Shown here one piece after another: positions 16,727 through 27,500 of a stretch of 64,000 bases of DNA. The notes beneath the pieces were generated by a model. The model was not told where the DNA came from. It was given only the letters and a program-made list of their open reading frames with translations, and searched no databases. The DNA is taken from the NCBI RefSeq assembly GCF_014697545.1, contig NZ_JACJSA010000002.1, positions 186,001-250,000 on the forward strand. The letters are read 5' to 3'. Each line of letters starts with the position of its first letter. The first letter of the stretch is position 1. The DNA is from Oscillatoria sp. FACHB-1407 (lineage in GTDB: Bacteria > Cyanobacteriota > Cyanobacteriia > Elainellales > Elainellaceae). The position numbers were made by a program, and so were the translations under genes.

Positions 16727-17587
16727 TTAGAGCAATGACTCAATCATTCGATTGGCTTGAGATTCATAGCCACCGCCAAAGAGGTTGAAGTGGTTGAGGA
16801 TGTGATACAGGTTATAGAGAATTTTGCGCTGTTGATACCCCGGTTCAAGCGGAAAGGCATCGTTGTAAGCTCGGTAAAAGTCATTGGGAAAGCTGCCAAA
16901 TAGCTCAGTCATCGCCAGGTCAACTTCGCGATCGCCAAAGTAAGCCGCCGGATCAACAATCACAGGTTCCCCCAGTTTTGTCACCACTGCGTTGCCTGAC
17001 CACAAATCACCATGGACGAGAGACGGTTGGGGGTGGTGGTCTGCCAAAAGTCTGGGAATCGCGGCAAGGAGTTGGTCTTGTTTAGGAAAGTGTCCGCCGC
17101 GTCGTCGTGCCAGTTGCAATTGATGACGAATTCGGTGCTCTGTGAAAAATTCCACCCAGTCTGCTGTCCAGGGGTTAGGTTGGGGAGTAGCTCCAATGAC
17201 GTTGTCCTGATCCCAGCCAAACCCACGCGCACTCGTCACTCGATGCATGGCCGCTAACTGCGTACCCATGTCATGCCAGGACTGATGCGTGCCGTAACCC
17301 AGATCGAGCCACTCCATCACCAAATAAGAGGAACTGTCTGCCGTGCCCCAAACAATCGGTTTGGGAACTCGGATGGTGCGCGTTTCCAGCATTTGCCGTA
17401 GGGCGATCGCCTCTGTCTCAAACATTGCCACACGGCTTGCCTGATTGAGTTTGACGAAATAGGCTGTGTCGCCATCCACAACCGCATACGCCTGGTTAAT
17501 GCTGCCCCCTCCCACTGGACGAGAGTGCTTAATTTGAAAGTCTTGCTGAGTCGCCTGAGAAATATGGGTAGCAATCTGATTCCACAT
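16727..17587 (-). CDS. Fructosamine/ketosamine 3-kinase family protein
   Basis: 286-residue cytosolic kinase of the FN3K family, which phosphorylates sugar-derived adducts on proteins so that they fall off (protein deglycation). Motifs: GGGSIN near the start (26-31), Lys46 in the ATP pocket, catalytic HGDLWSGN (192-199), and metal-binding VDPAAYFGDREVDLAM (211-226). The length fits bacterial members. The start ATG at 17587 leaves the expected short N-terminus. It is a single gene with its own promoter, and the SRP RNA lies downstream. Confidence 0.93.
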   Translation of the reverse strand: MWNQIATHISQATQQDFQIKHSRPVGGGSINQAYAVVDGDTAYFVKLNQASRVAMFETEAIALRQMLETRTIRVPKPIVWGTADSSSYLVMEWLDLGYGTHQSWHDMGTQLAAMHRVTSARGFGWDQDNVIGATPQPNPWTADWVEFFTEHRIRHQLQLARRRGGHFPKQDQLLAAIPRLLADHHPQPSLVHGDLWSGNAVVTKLGEPVIVDPAAYFGDREVDLAMTELFGSFPNDFYRAYNDAFPLEPGYQQRKILYNLYHILNHFNLFGGGYESQANRMIESLL

Positions 17588-17685
17588 GGAGGTGCAGCAG
17601 TAGGGAACAACTGCCTATTGTGGCATCTCAGCCCATCTCTAACACCATTTCTATAAATTTGGGCTATCTATCTATGTATCTGTCA

Positions 17686-17705
17686 GGGCGGTTCGCGAAC
17701 CGCCC
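17686..17705. repeat. 20-bp perfect palindrome
   Basis: GGGCGGTTCG followed by its complement and CCTACC. It is a short relative of the GTAGGGGC hairpins at 15093 and 29451. Confidence 0.6.
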
Positions 17706-17811
17706 CTACCTTATCCATCGTTCTACGTTTAGGGATGGGTATACCCTATTAACTTTTTGTCGCTACAGGTTGAAGCGACGCACGAAATCAATGCCCACAA
17801 ACGTTGCGCTC

Positions 17812-18174
17812 TTAAGAATCCAACGGAAAACAACGAGGTTCGCCACTGGCAATGCGGTTCACCGCTTCATAGGCCCAGTGGTCGGGGCGCACATCTGAAA
17901 ACACGGAGAGAAACTGTCCTGGGGGACAGGTTGCCACAGGCTCTTGAGCGGAGGGGGAAGGTTGAGTCTGAAGTGGTTGAGCTTGGGGCGATCGCGTATT
18001 TGGATCGGATGGAATAGTCGTTGCGGGAGTGGCGGGAGTCACCTGCACAGGGATACCATCGGTTGAGTTAGAAGCGGGTGCAGGGGAGCTAGTTTGTGCC
18101 AGTGCGACACCACCCATTAACTGAGCCAACGTGGCGATCGCCAGGGTTGTGATCCAACAAGTGTGAGAAGTCAT
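17812..18174 (-). CDS. Secreted protein with partial S-layer homology motif
   Basis: 120 residues: a signal peptide (cleavage likely after GVALAQ), a Pro/Thr/Ser/Gln-rich low-complexity stretch (residues 28-80), then CPPGQFLSVFSDVRPDHWAYEAV, the opening of an SLH domain (FxDVxxxHWAYxAV). Only half of an SLH repeat is present, with Cys residues on both sides, so it may bind peptidoglycan or the outer envelope weakly. This short SLH-like type is common in cyanobacteria. Confidence 0.8.
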   Translation of the reverse strand: MTSHTCWITTLAIATLAQLMGGVALAQTSSPAPASNSTDGIPVQVTPATPATTIPSDPNTRSPQAQPLQTQPSPSAQEPVATCPPGQFLSVFSDVRPDHWAYEAVNRIASGEPRCFPLDS

Positions 18175-18297
18175 AAAGAACTTAGCGTGTAAACAATCCG
18201 TACTTCTAGAGTAATGATTTCACTCTGAAATGACAGGTTCCCAAGTATAGCTATGGACAATTCAACATGGAACATTGAATCTGAGTCTTGCTGAAAG

Positions 18298-18419
18298 AGA
18301 CGCGATTATAACGGTTAAAGAATTGATCCGGTAAAAGAAGTGCGAGCGTCTCGCTCGCGGGCAAGATGTCCGCATTACAGAATTGTCAAATTATTTTCTT
18401 AATTTCTATAATCGCGTCT
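18298..18419. repeat. 122-bp element with 13-bp perfect terminal inverted repeats
   Basis: AGACGCGATTATA at the left and TATAATCGCGTCT at the right are exact complements, and the similarity extends weakly inward. The inside holds a GCGAGCG / CGCTCGC stem. No clear target duplication is visible. It ends 11 bases before the stop of the next gene. Confidence 0.7.
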
Positions 18420-18429
18420 GTGCTGTTGA

Positions 18430-19197
18430 TTACCACGGTAAACGGCTTCCATCCCAGGAGAAAAATTGTCCGTTGTCATCGGGTTGCAACTGGTCAATCA
18501 CTTTTAGCAGTTGAGTGACTGTGCGATCGACCGAGAACAGCTTTTCTGGGGGAACGTTCCGTTGGAAGGGCTTGGATAACTGGGTATCGGTTGTACCGGG
18601 ATGCATTAGAACTACAAGTGTTTTAGGGCTCTTACGGCTATATTCGATCGCCACATTGCGCATCAACATATTCAACGCGGCTTTAGAGGCTCGATAGCCA
18701 TACCAACCGCCCAACTGGTTGTCGCCAATGCTGCCGACTTTTGCCGAAATGCTCGCTAACACGCTGCGATCGCCATGCTTAAGGAGCGGCACCAGATGTT
18801 TTGCCAACAGCACCGCCCCAATGCTGTTGACCTGGAAATAGCGCAATAGATTCTCGGCTTGAATCTGCTGCAACCCCTTTTCGGGTTGCATTTCACCCTC
18901 ATGCAAAACCCCAACGCAGTACATCACGAGATGCAGTTGAGGGGTTTGAGTCTTGATTTGAGCGACCCCTTCAGCAATCTGGGATTCATCCGTAATATCC
19001 ATTCGTATCAGATGGAGTTGCTGGGGATATTGGTCAGCAAGAGCCAATAATTCTGAGGAAGCCTCGTTGCGGTAGGTCGCGTAGAGCCTTCCAATTTGCT
19101 TGTGCTCCAGCAACTGTTGTACAAACCCTAAACCAATGCCTCGATTTGCCCCGACAATCAGTGCATTAACAGACTCAATTCCCTCAAATACAGCCAT
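18430..19197 (-). CDS. Short-chain dehydrogenase/reductase, C-factor-like
   Basis: 255-residue Rossmann enzyme using NAD(P)H. The cofactor loop is GANRGIG (17-23), followed by a YCVG motif in place of NNAG. The active-site pair is YGYRASK. The arrangement resembles CsgA/C-factor-type SDRs of unknown substrate. A second SDR with the same YGYRxSK active site lies at 28742-29407. No operon partner. Confidence 0.88.
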   Translation of the reverse strand: MAVFEGIESVNALIVGANRGIGLGFVQQLLEHKQIGRLYATYRNEASSELLALADQYPQQLHLIRMDITDESQIAEGVAQIKTQTPQLHLVMYCVGVLHEGEMQPEKGLQQIQAENLLRYFQVNSIGAVLLAKHLVPLLKHGDRSVLASISAKVGSIGDNQLGGWYGYRASKAALNMLMRNVAIEYSRKSPKTLVVLMHPGTTDTQLSKPFQRNVPPEKLFSVDRTVTQLLKVIDQLQPDDNGQFFSWDGSRLPW

Positions 19198-19333
19198 TCT
19201 AAATTTTCTTTACGTTTCTACATATTTCTTTACTTATCATAATCCATCATCGGATAGACTCCTATTCCCTCAATAGATACCTCTGGGTGAGAGGTGACTT
19301 TTGTAGCTCTTTTCTAAGCTGGAGGATGTCGAG

Positions 19334-19567
19334 ATGAGGGTGAATGGAATGCCTGACGAGCAACACGATGAATCACTGGGTGTGGAACAACTTCCCCAAG
19401 ACGAACTGGAGGCCACACCCCAATCCGATGAAACCGTGTCTGTGCCCAATGCAGATCATTCAGAGCACATAGCAACCGATGAATCTTCAACGGTTGACAC
19501 GGAGGAGCCACGAGACAGTAAACAACCCCGAAGAATCGAGCGCGATCGCCGTATTGCCACTGATTGA
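19334..19567 (+). CDS. Small acidic disordered protein, hypothetical
   Basis: 77 residues rich in Asp, Glu, Ser and Thr, with a basic end (RRIERDRRIATD) and no fold-forming hydrophobic core. A GGAGG ribosome site at 19321-19325, eight bases before the ATG, supports it being translated. It is convergent with the TPR gene 11 bases downstream. No family recognised. Confidence 0.6.
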   Translation: MRVNGMPDEQHDESLGVEQLPQDELEATPQSDETVSVPNADHSEHIATDESSTVDTEEPRDSKQPRRIERDRRIATD

Positions 19568-19578
19568 ATTTCGGTGAA

Positions 19579-21150
19579 TTACTGCATTGCGCAGGCGAGC
19601 CGAGGTCGCCAGTAATCGCCATTCAACTCCGACGGAAACTGCTCCACCAGTTGCACGGCAGCTTCGTATTGACCATATTTGATCTGCCACGCCAATAGAT
19701 CACGAATCATAAGTTCGTAATTTAAGGTTGAACGCACTTCTGGGTTGGACAGGTCTTCTAACACGCTTGCAAAGATGGATTGAGCGGCGGCGGTTTGTCC
19801 GGTTGTGAGGTAACTGTGTCCCAGCGTCAAAGCCAACTCAAAGCGAGTAGGGTGTTGCCACGGAAAAATATCAGTTGCGCCTTTTTGAAAAGGAGCGAGG
19901 GCATAGAGACGTTCTAGATGGTCGAGTTGGTTCCGTTCGGTATAGAGCTTAATGATCCGACTCAGGGTCATATCCCAAACGACTTCTATGTCTCGCCAGT
20001 TGCCATACTCGTTAATGGAGGATTCTAACGTCTCAAACGTAGCATCGGTTCTGCCCATGGCAGCGGTGATATACAGTTTGAGGTATTCGGGAGTGCGTGG
20101 ATCAGACCACTGTTCTACGCCTGCGATCGCATGCAGAGCCCGTTCTGGCTGCCCCAACTGAATGTATTGCTCGACTAACTCTAACCACAATCGGTGAGGG
20201 TCGAGCATCGCATACTGCATGTCTTCGTAGGAGGTCGTTTTGGCGATCGCTACGGCCTGATCTAACGCCGCTAACCCTGGTTCTGCTTGACCGATGGATG
20301 CGTACTGCTCTGCCATCACTTGCAGCAATTGTAGTTGCTCGGCTCTTGGCTCCTGAGCGATGAGACGTTGGGCGCGATCGTCGGCTCCAACGTTGATGTA
20401 TTGCCGAATCATGGGTTGCACGGTCAACCAACGGTGGAACCCCGTTAATGTGTCGGGTAAGGTTTGTCTTGCATCTGCAACCATTGCGTCCGCCGAGTCA
20501 TAGTCGCCTAATTTGATATATTCCACTGCCATTAACCCCAAGCCTTCGGAGCTAAATCGATACCCCTCACGTTGGGCGATTTGGCGGGCTTCAGCCAAAA
20601 CGGCTCTACTTTGCTCAAGCCGATCGGATAAGCGATAATGCCCCGCTATCCTGGCAAACAAGCCCTCGGTCACCGTACTCTCTACGACGTTGGGTTGTCG
20701 AGCGGCTATCAACGTCTGCTCAAGCCGCGATCGCCCCTCCTCTAAAAAGCCTTGTTGAATGTATTCTCCCGCAATCTTCTCTAAGATCAGAATCTCTGAC
20801 CAATACAAATCCTCTGTTAAAAGGAGAGATGCGGCTTGATCGAGTGCCTGTTTGGCTTGGGTGGGTTGACCTTGTTGCTGAAATCCAACGGCAAGATAGA
20901 GCAACTCAAACACCACTTCAGAGCGACGATAGGCAGGCAATCTGCCGTCGGCATCCAGTTGCGCCTGCTGTATAAAACACCCCAGATAAAGGCTACGCTG
21001 TTCCCGATTGACTGGAAAAGTGGGTTGAAGGGTTTGCTCATCAAACTGCCAGGGGATGGGTTGGGCGATCGCTTGAGCCGTTGGCATTGCAGCGTTCAAC
21101 GGAAGTGTCAGACTCAAAGCGGCGATCGCACGGGTAAGGAAGCGGTTCAT
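19579..21150 (-). CDS. Exported TPR-repeat protein
   Basis: 523 residues with a signal peptide (MNRFLTRAIAALSLTLPLNA, cleavage near AQAIAQ). The remainder is alpha-helical tetratricopeptide-like repeats, recognisable by A-x-x-x-G/A-x-x-x-A spacing, for example YLAVGFQQQGQPTQAKQALDQA and MAEQYASIGQAEPGLAALDQA. It is probably a periplasmic scaffold. Partners are unknown. No operon neighbour on its strand. Confidence 0.85.
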   Translation of the reverse strand: MNRFLTRAIAALSLTLPLNAAMPTAQAIAQPIPWQFDEQTLQPTFPVNREQRSLYLGCFIQQAQLDADGRLPAYRRSEVVFELLYLAVGFQQQGQPTQAKQALDQAASLLLTEDLYWSEILILEKIAGEYIQQGFLEEGRSRLEQTLIAARQPNVVESTVTEGLFARIAGHYRLSDRLEQSRAVLAEARQIAQREGYRFSSEGLGLMAVEYIKLGDYDSADAMVADARQTLPDTLTGFHRWLTVQPMIRQYINVGADDRAQRLIAQEPRAEQLQLLQVMAEQYASIGQAEPGLAALDQAVAIAKTTSYEDMQYAMLDPHRLWLELVEQYIQLGQPERALHAIAGVEQWSDPRTPEYLKLYITAAMGRTDATFETLESSINEYGNWRDIEVVWDMTLSRIIKLYTERNQLDHLERLYALAPFQKGATDIFPWQHPTRFELALTLGHSYLTTGQTAAAQSIFASVLEDLSNPEVRSTLNYELMIRDLLAWQIKYGQYEAAVQLVEQFPSELNGDYWRPRLACAMQ

Positions 21151-21674
21151 AGGGACGTAAATTTAGAAAACTGTTGTTGTAGCGGTAGGTTTGAGAATGG
21201 GTACGGCACATTACCCGCAATCATCAATATCTCCGGTGCTTCGGGGGATATGCGTCTTCCTGAGCGATAGAGTTAAGCAATCTCTTGAGAAAGGGATAAC
21301 CCACGGATGACATCGGCGTTGCTGAATAGAGGGATGATTGTCCTGACATGGACGTGAGCGAGACACTCACACTTCCATCAGGCAGATCGTTTCAGCCAGT
21401 GCGAGCATCCTGCTCACAACTCATTCACTCCCAAGGGCAGCAAAGCCATGACATTTCATGATTTGCTCAATTTAAAGGACTTCTTCATAAAACCTTAGGA
21501 GAGATTAGATTAAAAATTTAAGTAAAATAGAAGGTGAAGCTTGTAAAATTAAATGCACATATAAGCTCCGTATAGTTATTACTGCTGCTCGGAATCGTAG
21601 AACCAGGATGAATCCCCTACACCTCATCCTGGATGATGCTGCTATTGCTATATTCGCGATTTTTTTGTTAACAA
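21151..21674. other. Gene-free divergent promoter region
   Basis: Lies between the divergent TPR and CHASE4 kinase genes and must hold both promoters. It becomes AT-rich from 21480. A weak stem (GTGAG / CTCAC near 21355) and GAGCATCCTGCTC are visible. I can assign nothing else. Confidence 0.4.
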
Positions 21675-23867
21675 ATGACTCGTTACATGGTCAAACTAAG
21701 TTCCTTGCGAATACCCCTCATAGCTCTACTTGCTGTTTTTGGTATTACAGGTGTTTTATATCTAGTTGCCGCAAAAATTCTCCTACATAACTTTTCTCAA
21801 GCAGAACGCCAACTCATCCAACGCGATCTTCAACGGGTACAGGGTACGATTAACCATGATTTAAATGCGTTACAAACTGAAGTTTATGATTACGCCAAGT
21901 GGGATGACACTTACAACTTTGTAGCAGAACAGGATAAAGATTACGCCGTTATTAATTGGTCTGATGCTGCCCTTAAAAATCTGCGATTAAACATCATTCT
22001 TCTGACTGATGTATCTTCTCAAGTTTTGTTTAAGAGAAGTTTTAATTTACAAACTCAACAAGATACAGTTTTTCCCACAACAATTAATAATGCAGGTCAG
22101 CTAGACGAAGCATTGAGTCAATATTTTGTGAATACTACAGGTAGCACTGGGCTACTCATGTTACCCGAAGGTCCACTGCTAACTGCTTCCAGTCCCATTT
22201 TGACCAGCACAGGAGAAGGACCTAGCCGTGGCACCCTGTTGATTGGTCGTTATCTGAATGAGACAGCAATCAAACGACTGGAACATTTAACACAAGTATC
22301 ACTAACATTTTATTCACTCTATTCACTGGATAGTGCGTCTCTGCCTGATGATATGCAGCAGGCAGTCTCTGCTTTACGAGATAATCCCAACGAGACGTTT
22401 ATTCATCCCCTCTCTGAAGATCAGGTTGCGGGTTATATGTTGTTACGCGATGTATACAACCAACCTGCCCTAATAGTGCGCGTTGACACCGCTCGAACCA
22501 TTTACCAGCAAGGGCAATTAAGTCTGCATTATTTAGGAGCATCCCTGTTACTAATAGGGTTAATTTGTGGAATCGCCATTTGTGAGTTGTTAAAACGGTT
22601 GATGCAATCCGTGATAGTTGAGCGCGATCGCCAACAGTTAACTGAATTAAACGAAAAACTAGAACACCTCGTCGAACAACGGACGATGGAATTGCGCGAA
22701 CAAACGGTTGCATTGCAAGCTAGCAAAGAAGCTGCCGAGGTGGCAAATCAAGCTAAGAGTGAATTCTTAGCCAATATGAGTCATGAATTACGAACTCCTA
22801 TGACTGCGGTATTAGGCTACGCAGACATTCTAGCCAACACAGACCTCTCAGCTGAACAACAGGAATACATTGAACAGATTAGCCGCAGTGGCGACAGTTT
22901 GCTGGCTATTATTAACGATATTTTGGATCTCTCTAAATTAGAAGCGGGAACCCTCAAACTCAACACCAAGCCCTTTAACTTGCAAGATTTGATTGATGGT
23001 TTGGTCAAGCTCTTTCAGCCTCAAATTGCCCAAAAAGGACTGGTATTTACGGTTGTGGTAGCTCCTACCATTCCTGCCACATTAGTTGGTTCCTTCGATC
23101 GCTTGCAACAAGTTCTCACGAATCTCATCAGCAATGCTATTAAGTTTACAGCGGTTGGAGAAATCACCCTCCGTGTTGATTCAGTAGAAACGAAGGATGA
23201 TTCAGGTGTCAAACTCAAATTTAGTGTACAAGATACAGGGATTGGCATTGCCCCTTCCGATCAAGAACGCATCTTTGACTCGTTCACTCAGGTCGATTCA
23301 TCCAATGCCCGACTCTATCAAGGCTCTGGGTTAGGGCTTGCTATTTGTCGAAAAATTGTGCATTTGATGGGTGGAGAAATCGGAGTCGAGAGTGTGCTGG
23401 GGCAGGGATCAACCTTCTGGTTTACTGTTTTTGTTGAATCTGTGCGATCGCCCTCAGCATCCTTTGACCGTCACACTTCACCCACCACTAACGCTTCACC
23501 TTCTGTCACTCAAATTTTAGTGGCTGAAGATGTCAAGGTTAACCAGGTTTTATTGAAACACGTATTACAGCGTCTAGGTTACCAGTGTGATCTGGTCAGC
23601 GATGGACAGGAAGCCCTGGAAAAATTAGCTCAACGTCCTTATGATCTGGTGCTGATGGATTGCCAAATGCCTGTTTTAGATGGCTATGAAACAACCCGTC
23701 GCTTACGACAACGAGAAGACCAACAACACCGAACTGTCGTTGTTGGTATCACGGCTCATGCCATGTTAGGCGATCGCGAAAAGTGCTTAGAAGCTGGAAT
23801 GGATGATTACATCAGCAAACCATTTCGGTTGCAGGAGTTGGGTGATCTGCTCAAGCGGTGGTTATAG
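21675..23867 (+). CDS. CHASE4 hybrid sensor histidine kinase
   Basis: 730-residue membrane sensor. TM1 is about residues 11-34. A CHASE4-type extracellular domain follows (about 40-280; the motif [13 protein letters not shown] at 71-83 is diagnostic). TM2 is about 285-305, then a coiled coil, HisKA with His370 (MSHELRTPM), HATPase_c with N487 (NLISNAIKF), D520 (DTGIGI) and GSGLGLAI, and a C-terminal receiver with Asp662 and Lys715. The internal receiver implies a multistep phosphorelay. No HPt or output gene is adjacent. The single-domain regulator at 6000 is far away and any link is unproven. Confidence 0.95.
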   Translation: MTRYMVKLSSLRIPLIALLAVFGITGVLYLVAAKILLHNFSQAERQLIQRDLQRVQGTINHDLNALQTEVYDYAKWDDTYNFVAEQDKDYAVINWSDAALKNLRLNIILLTDVSSQVLFKRSFNLQTQQDTVFPTTINNAGQLDEALSQYFVNTTGSTGLLMLPEGPLLTASSPILTSTGEGPSRGTLLIGRYLNETAIKRLEHLTQVSLTFYSLYSLDSASLPDDMQQAVSALRDNPNETFIHPLSEDQVAGYMLLRDVYNQPALIVRVDTARTIYQQGQLSLHYLGASLLLIGLICGIAICELLKRLMQSVIVERDRQQLTELNEKLEHLVEQRTMELREQTVALQASKEAAEVANQAKSEFLANMSHELRTPMTAVLGYADILANTDLSAEQQEYIEQISRSGDSLLAIINDILDLSKLEAGTLKLNTKPFNLQDLIDGLVKLFQPQIAQKGLVFTVVVAPTIPATLVGSFDRLQQVLTNLISNAIKFTAVGEITLRVDSVETKDDSGVKLKFSVQDTGIGIAPSDQERIFDSFTQVDSSNARLYQGSGLGLAICRKIVHLMGGEIGVESVLGQGSTFWFTVFVESVRSPSASFDRHTSPTTNASPSVTQILVAEDVKVNQVLLKHVLQRLGYQCDLVSDGQEALEKLAQRPYDLVLMDCQMPVLDGYETTRRLRQREDQQHRTVVVGITAHAMLGDREKCLEAGMDDYISKPFRLQELGDLLKRWL

Positions 23868-23894
23868 CACAGCCTAGCAAAAGGATGGGACTGA

Positions 23895-24311
23895 CTATCC
23901 ATTTGCTTTAGCATGACGTATACAGACACCAATTTGTGTGTCAATTTGCAAAATATGTTTAACTAGCCAATCTGATAATTCATCGTAAATTCGTTGTGCG
24001 ATCGCTTCATTGGCATCGCTTTGACGATACTCATCATGCAGATTGCCAAAAGTTTGAATGAACTGTGTGTGAGCGTTCTGATTGGTTTCTGCGATCGCAC
24101 ATTTGTGTTTTGCAGCACACTGCTCTTCATGACCAAAATGCCACTCAGCATAGTATTTCAAAAAGATCAAAAGCTTCTTAATGTAAGTTGCTCCTTTACC
24201 CTGCTCGATCGCCTCCGCTAAGTCATTCACCGCTGCAATTAACTCTTTATGATGCGTATCAATCATTGGTACGCCAGTGCTTAAAGACTCATCCCAGGAA
24301 AATTTCTGCAT
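23895..24311 (-). CDS. Bacteriohemerythrin
   Basis: Four-helix di-iron protein that binds oxygen reversibly. From ATG 24311 it is 138 residues, a normal length, starting MQKFSWDESLSTGVPMIDTHHKEL. The iron ligands are all present: His in IDTHHKE, the H-x3-E of WHFGHEE, His in NAHTQF, and the H-x4-D of KHILQID. I preferred ATG 24311 because GGAG precedes it. ATG 24353 would add 14 residues unusual for the family. It may buffer or sense oxygen. It is convergent with the hybrid kinase. Confidence 0.92.
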   Translation of the reverse strand: MQKFSWDESLSTGVPMIDTHHKELIAAVNDLAEAIEQGKGATYIKKLLIFLKYYAEWHFGHEEQCAAKHKCAIAETNQNAHTQFIQTFGNLHDEYRQSDANEAIAQRIYDELSDWLVKHILQIDTQIGVCIRHAKANG

Positions 24312-24555
24312 ACAGATTTGCTCCACTCGGCAAGGCAATGGTTGAGTAGCCATTTAGCTCTCTACATTAAGGTTGCCCACCAAACCGAGAGAGTGGAGGT
24401 TGAATCAGGTTTAAAGTCTTACGTTTTGTAAGCGATCCCAGATCTTCAACTTCCTCGAAAAGTTGAAAATCTATCGGTAGCGATCGCCACACCAAGACAT
24501 TTATTTGGCTAAATGGCATATTAGAAACAAGCAATAACGACTAGAAGGCTGAGTC

Positions 24556-27500
24556 ATGGTGGACTGGTTAATTGTTTGGAGCGTCGTTGAGGCAACCGGA
24601 ATTTTGGCTAGACCCATCCTGGAAGACCTGGCAAAAGACTCAGCCAAAGACTATGCCAAGGATTTTTTCAAAGACTGCCTTAAGAAGCTGATTCGGTTGC
24701 CAGAGAAAGATGTGCAGAAAGAAGCCTATGGCAAGGCACTGAAAGAGTTTCTAGAATTGGTGCAGCAAGAGCTAGAAAACGCAGGCTATCAAGAGGTTCA
24801 AATTAAACAATACATTCAGCCCGTCAAACGGTTTATTGATGATTCACAAGTCGCTGCAATTGTGGGGCGGGCGTTTGAGTCAGAGTGTCGATCGCTGGAT
24901 ACGAAAACGCTAGCGCAAACCTGGCAGACGCTCGATTTGCCTCATTTACCCCCTGACTTTGACTGGGAACTGGTATGCAAGCTTTACATCCGCAAGGTAA
25001 AGGCGATCATTCAGAATTCGGATACGTTGCGCCCGATCTTTGCAGCAGAGGCACAGGCAGCAGCGGCGGAAAGTCTACAGCAATTAGTGGGCATTGCTCC
25101 AGGGTTTGATTTGGCTCGCTATGCGGAAGGCTTGCAGGAACAGTATGGCAACCTGAAACTGGAATCGTTGGATACGACAGGGGTTTATTACAACGAACTG
25201 AAACTGTGGAAGATTTTCGTGCCGCAAAATGTGCGGGAGTGTCAGGAGTTTTTGCCCCAGGTCTACGAAATTCCTAAAGAGCATTTGCGGCAGTTACGAG
25301 AACGGGGAGAATTGGATGAGGCAGCGATCGCAGAAGCCGAGATGGAACGGTATCGGCGGGTGTATGTGGAGCAACCGATTCGCCCTGTGTTAGAAGTGGT
25401 GGGTGATCCAACGGTTCCTAATCGCCCCCTAAATCCCCCAAGTTTGGGGGACTTCAATCCGGCTCCCCCCAAGTTTGGGGGGTTGGGGGGGCAACCCCTG
25501 CCGCATGTAGTAATTTTGGGTGATCCCGGTTCAGGGAAATCGACACTGTTGCAATATCTGGCGTTGGTTTGGGCAGAACGTCCCGTGAGTGAATTGCCCC
25601 TGTACCCAATTCCGCTGTTGATTGAGCTACGCACCTATGCCCGTGACAAGCAAGAAAAGAAGTGTCATGACATCCTCTCGTTTATCCATTCTGGGAATAT
25701 CACCTGCCGGTTAAACCAGCAACAACTGCACGAAAAGCTAAAAGCCGGAGATGCAATCGCTTTATTTGACGGCATTGATGAGGTGTTTGACCCACAACTG
25801 CGAGAGGAAGTCGTAACCGATCTTCACCGCTTTACCAACGACTATCCTCAAGTTCAGGCGATCGCCACCTCTCGCTGGTTAGGCTACAAAGCCCAACGAC
25901 TGCGCGATGCCGGATTTCGTCACTTCATGTTGCAAGATCTGGAAGACCAGCAAATCGAAAACTTCATTCAACACTGGCATGACCTGACCTTTCAGGAGGG
26001 ACTCGACAAAACACGCAAACGAGACCGCTTGCAAAAAGCGATTCACGACTCGAAAGCCATTCGAGAATTGGCAGGCAATCCGCTGTTGCTGACGATGATG
26101 GCAATCTTGAATCGGAATCAGGAATTACCACGCGATCGCCCAGAACTCTACAACCAGGCATCACGAGTCTTGCTACATCAGTGGGATGTAGAACGGAACC
26201 TGATTGAACAACGACTCGACCCACTAACCATTGACTATCGCGATAAACAAGCCATGTTGCGAAAGGTTGCCTATCACATGCAGTCGAGCGAGAAGGGATT
26301 AGCAGGAAACATCATCAGCGCGGCTGACCTGGAAAGAATTTTGACGGATTACTTGAAAACGTTTGAAGTGGAGCAACCCAGAACCGTTGCCCGCCTGATG
26401 ATTCAACAACTCCGCACCCGTAACTTTATCCTCTGTTATTTGGGGGCAGACTCTTACGCCTTCGTTCACCGCACATTTCTAGAATATTTTTGTGCAACAG
26501 AATTCGTCTACCAATTTGAGAAGCAGAAAACTCTGACTTTTGAACAATTAAAGAATGAGGTTTTTGGAAAACACTGGTGGGATGAAACCTGGCATGAGGT
26601 GTTAAGACTAATCTGTGGAATGATTGATGCAAAATTTGCAGGACAATTAATTGAATTCCTTGCAATTCAAAAGCGAGATGATGCACAAAGTGACTCATTT
26701 ACCGAGAAAGAAATGGGTTCTTTACTACTTGCTACAGAATGTTTGATTGAGACTCAAAATCGTAGCACTATAGCCACATCTTCAGATTTTCTCTTAAAAC
26801 TTATCAAAGGAAAGATTGAAGATGGACTTATAAAGCGTGGCGATCTTCAATACGTCAAAGCGTTTGCAAGAGTGGTCGAATTAGCCTGGCAGGGAGAAAC
26901 TACTTTGTTAATTTGGCTCAAATCCTGTCTAGAAGAAGGGTACGCCAAGCAAACCCATACTCGCTATTTCGCTATCAACGCCATAATTCAAGGTTGGGGA
27001 AATAATCCAGATATAATTCCATTACTTAAAACTTGTGTGAAGCAGGGTTATACTTGGTCCTCTACACGAGTTGCAGCGATTGCCTTAGCGCAGCACTGGA
27101 AAGGACATCCAGAGATTTTACCTTTCCTCAAAGATTTAGCTCAAAATAGTCAAGTCGTTTACACTCGTGGAGCAGCATTGGATGCATTAGCTCAGGGCTG
27201 GAGTAATAATCAAGATACTTTATTGTTACTTCAAGCAGCGAAGGATGATAAGTATGGTCTTGTACGCGAGGTAGCATTAGAGGCATTGGGTAGAAATTGG
27301 AAAGATCATCCAAAAACTTTACCACTCATCAAAACAGCTGCTTTGACGGATCAAGCTTGGCAAGTTCGTGCAACAGCAGTGGAGTTACTTGTTGAATGGG
27401 GAGAGGAGGCTACCTCTAATATATTTGACCTCCTGTACCAGATTGCGATGGAGGATGGGTTTGAACGGGAGGAAGAGTTTGAACAAAATCCTCGACTCCT

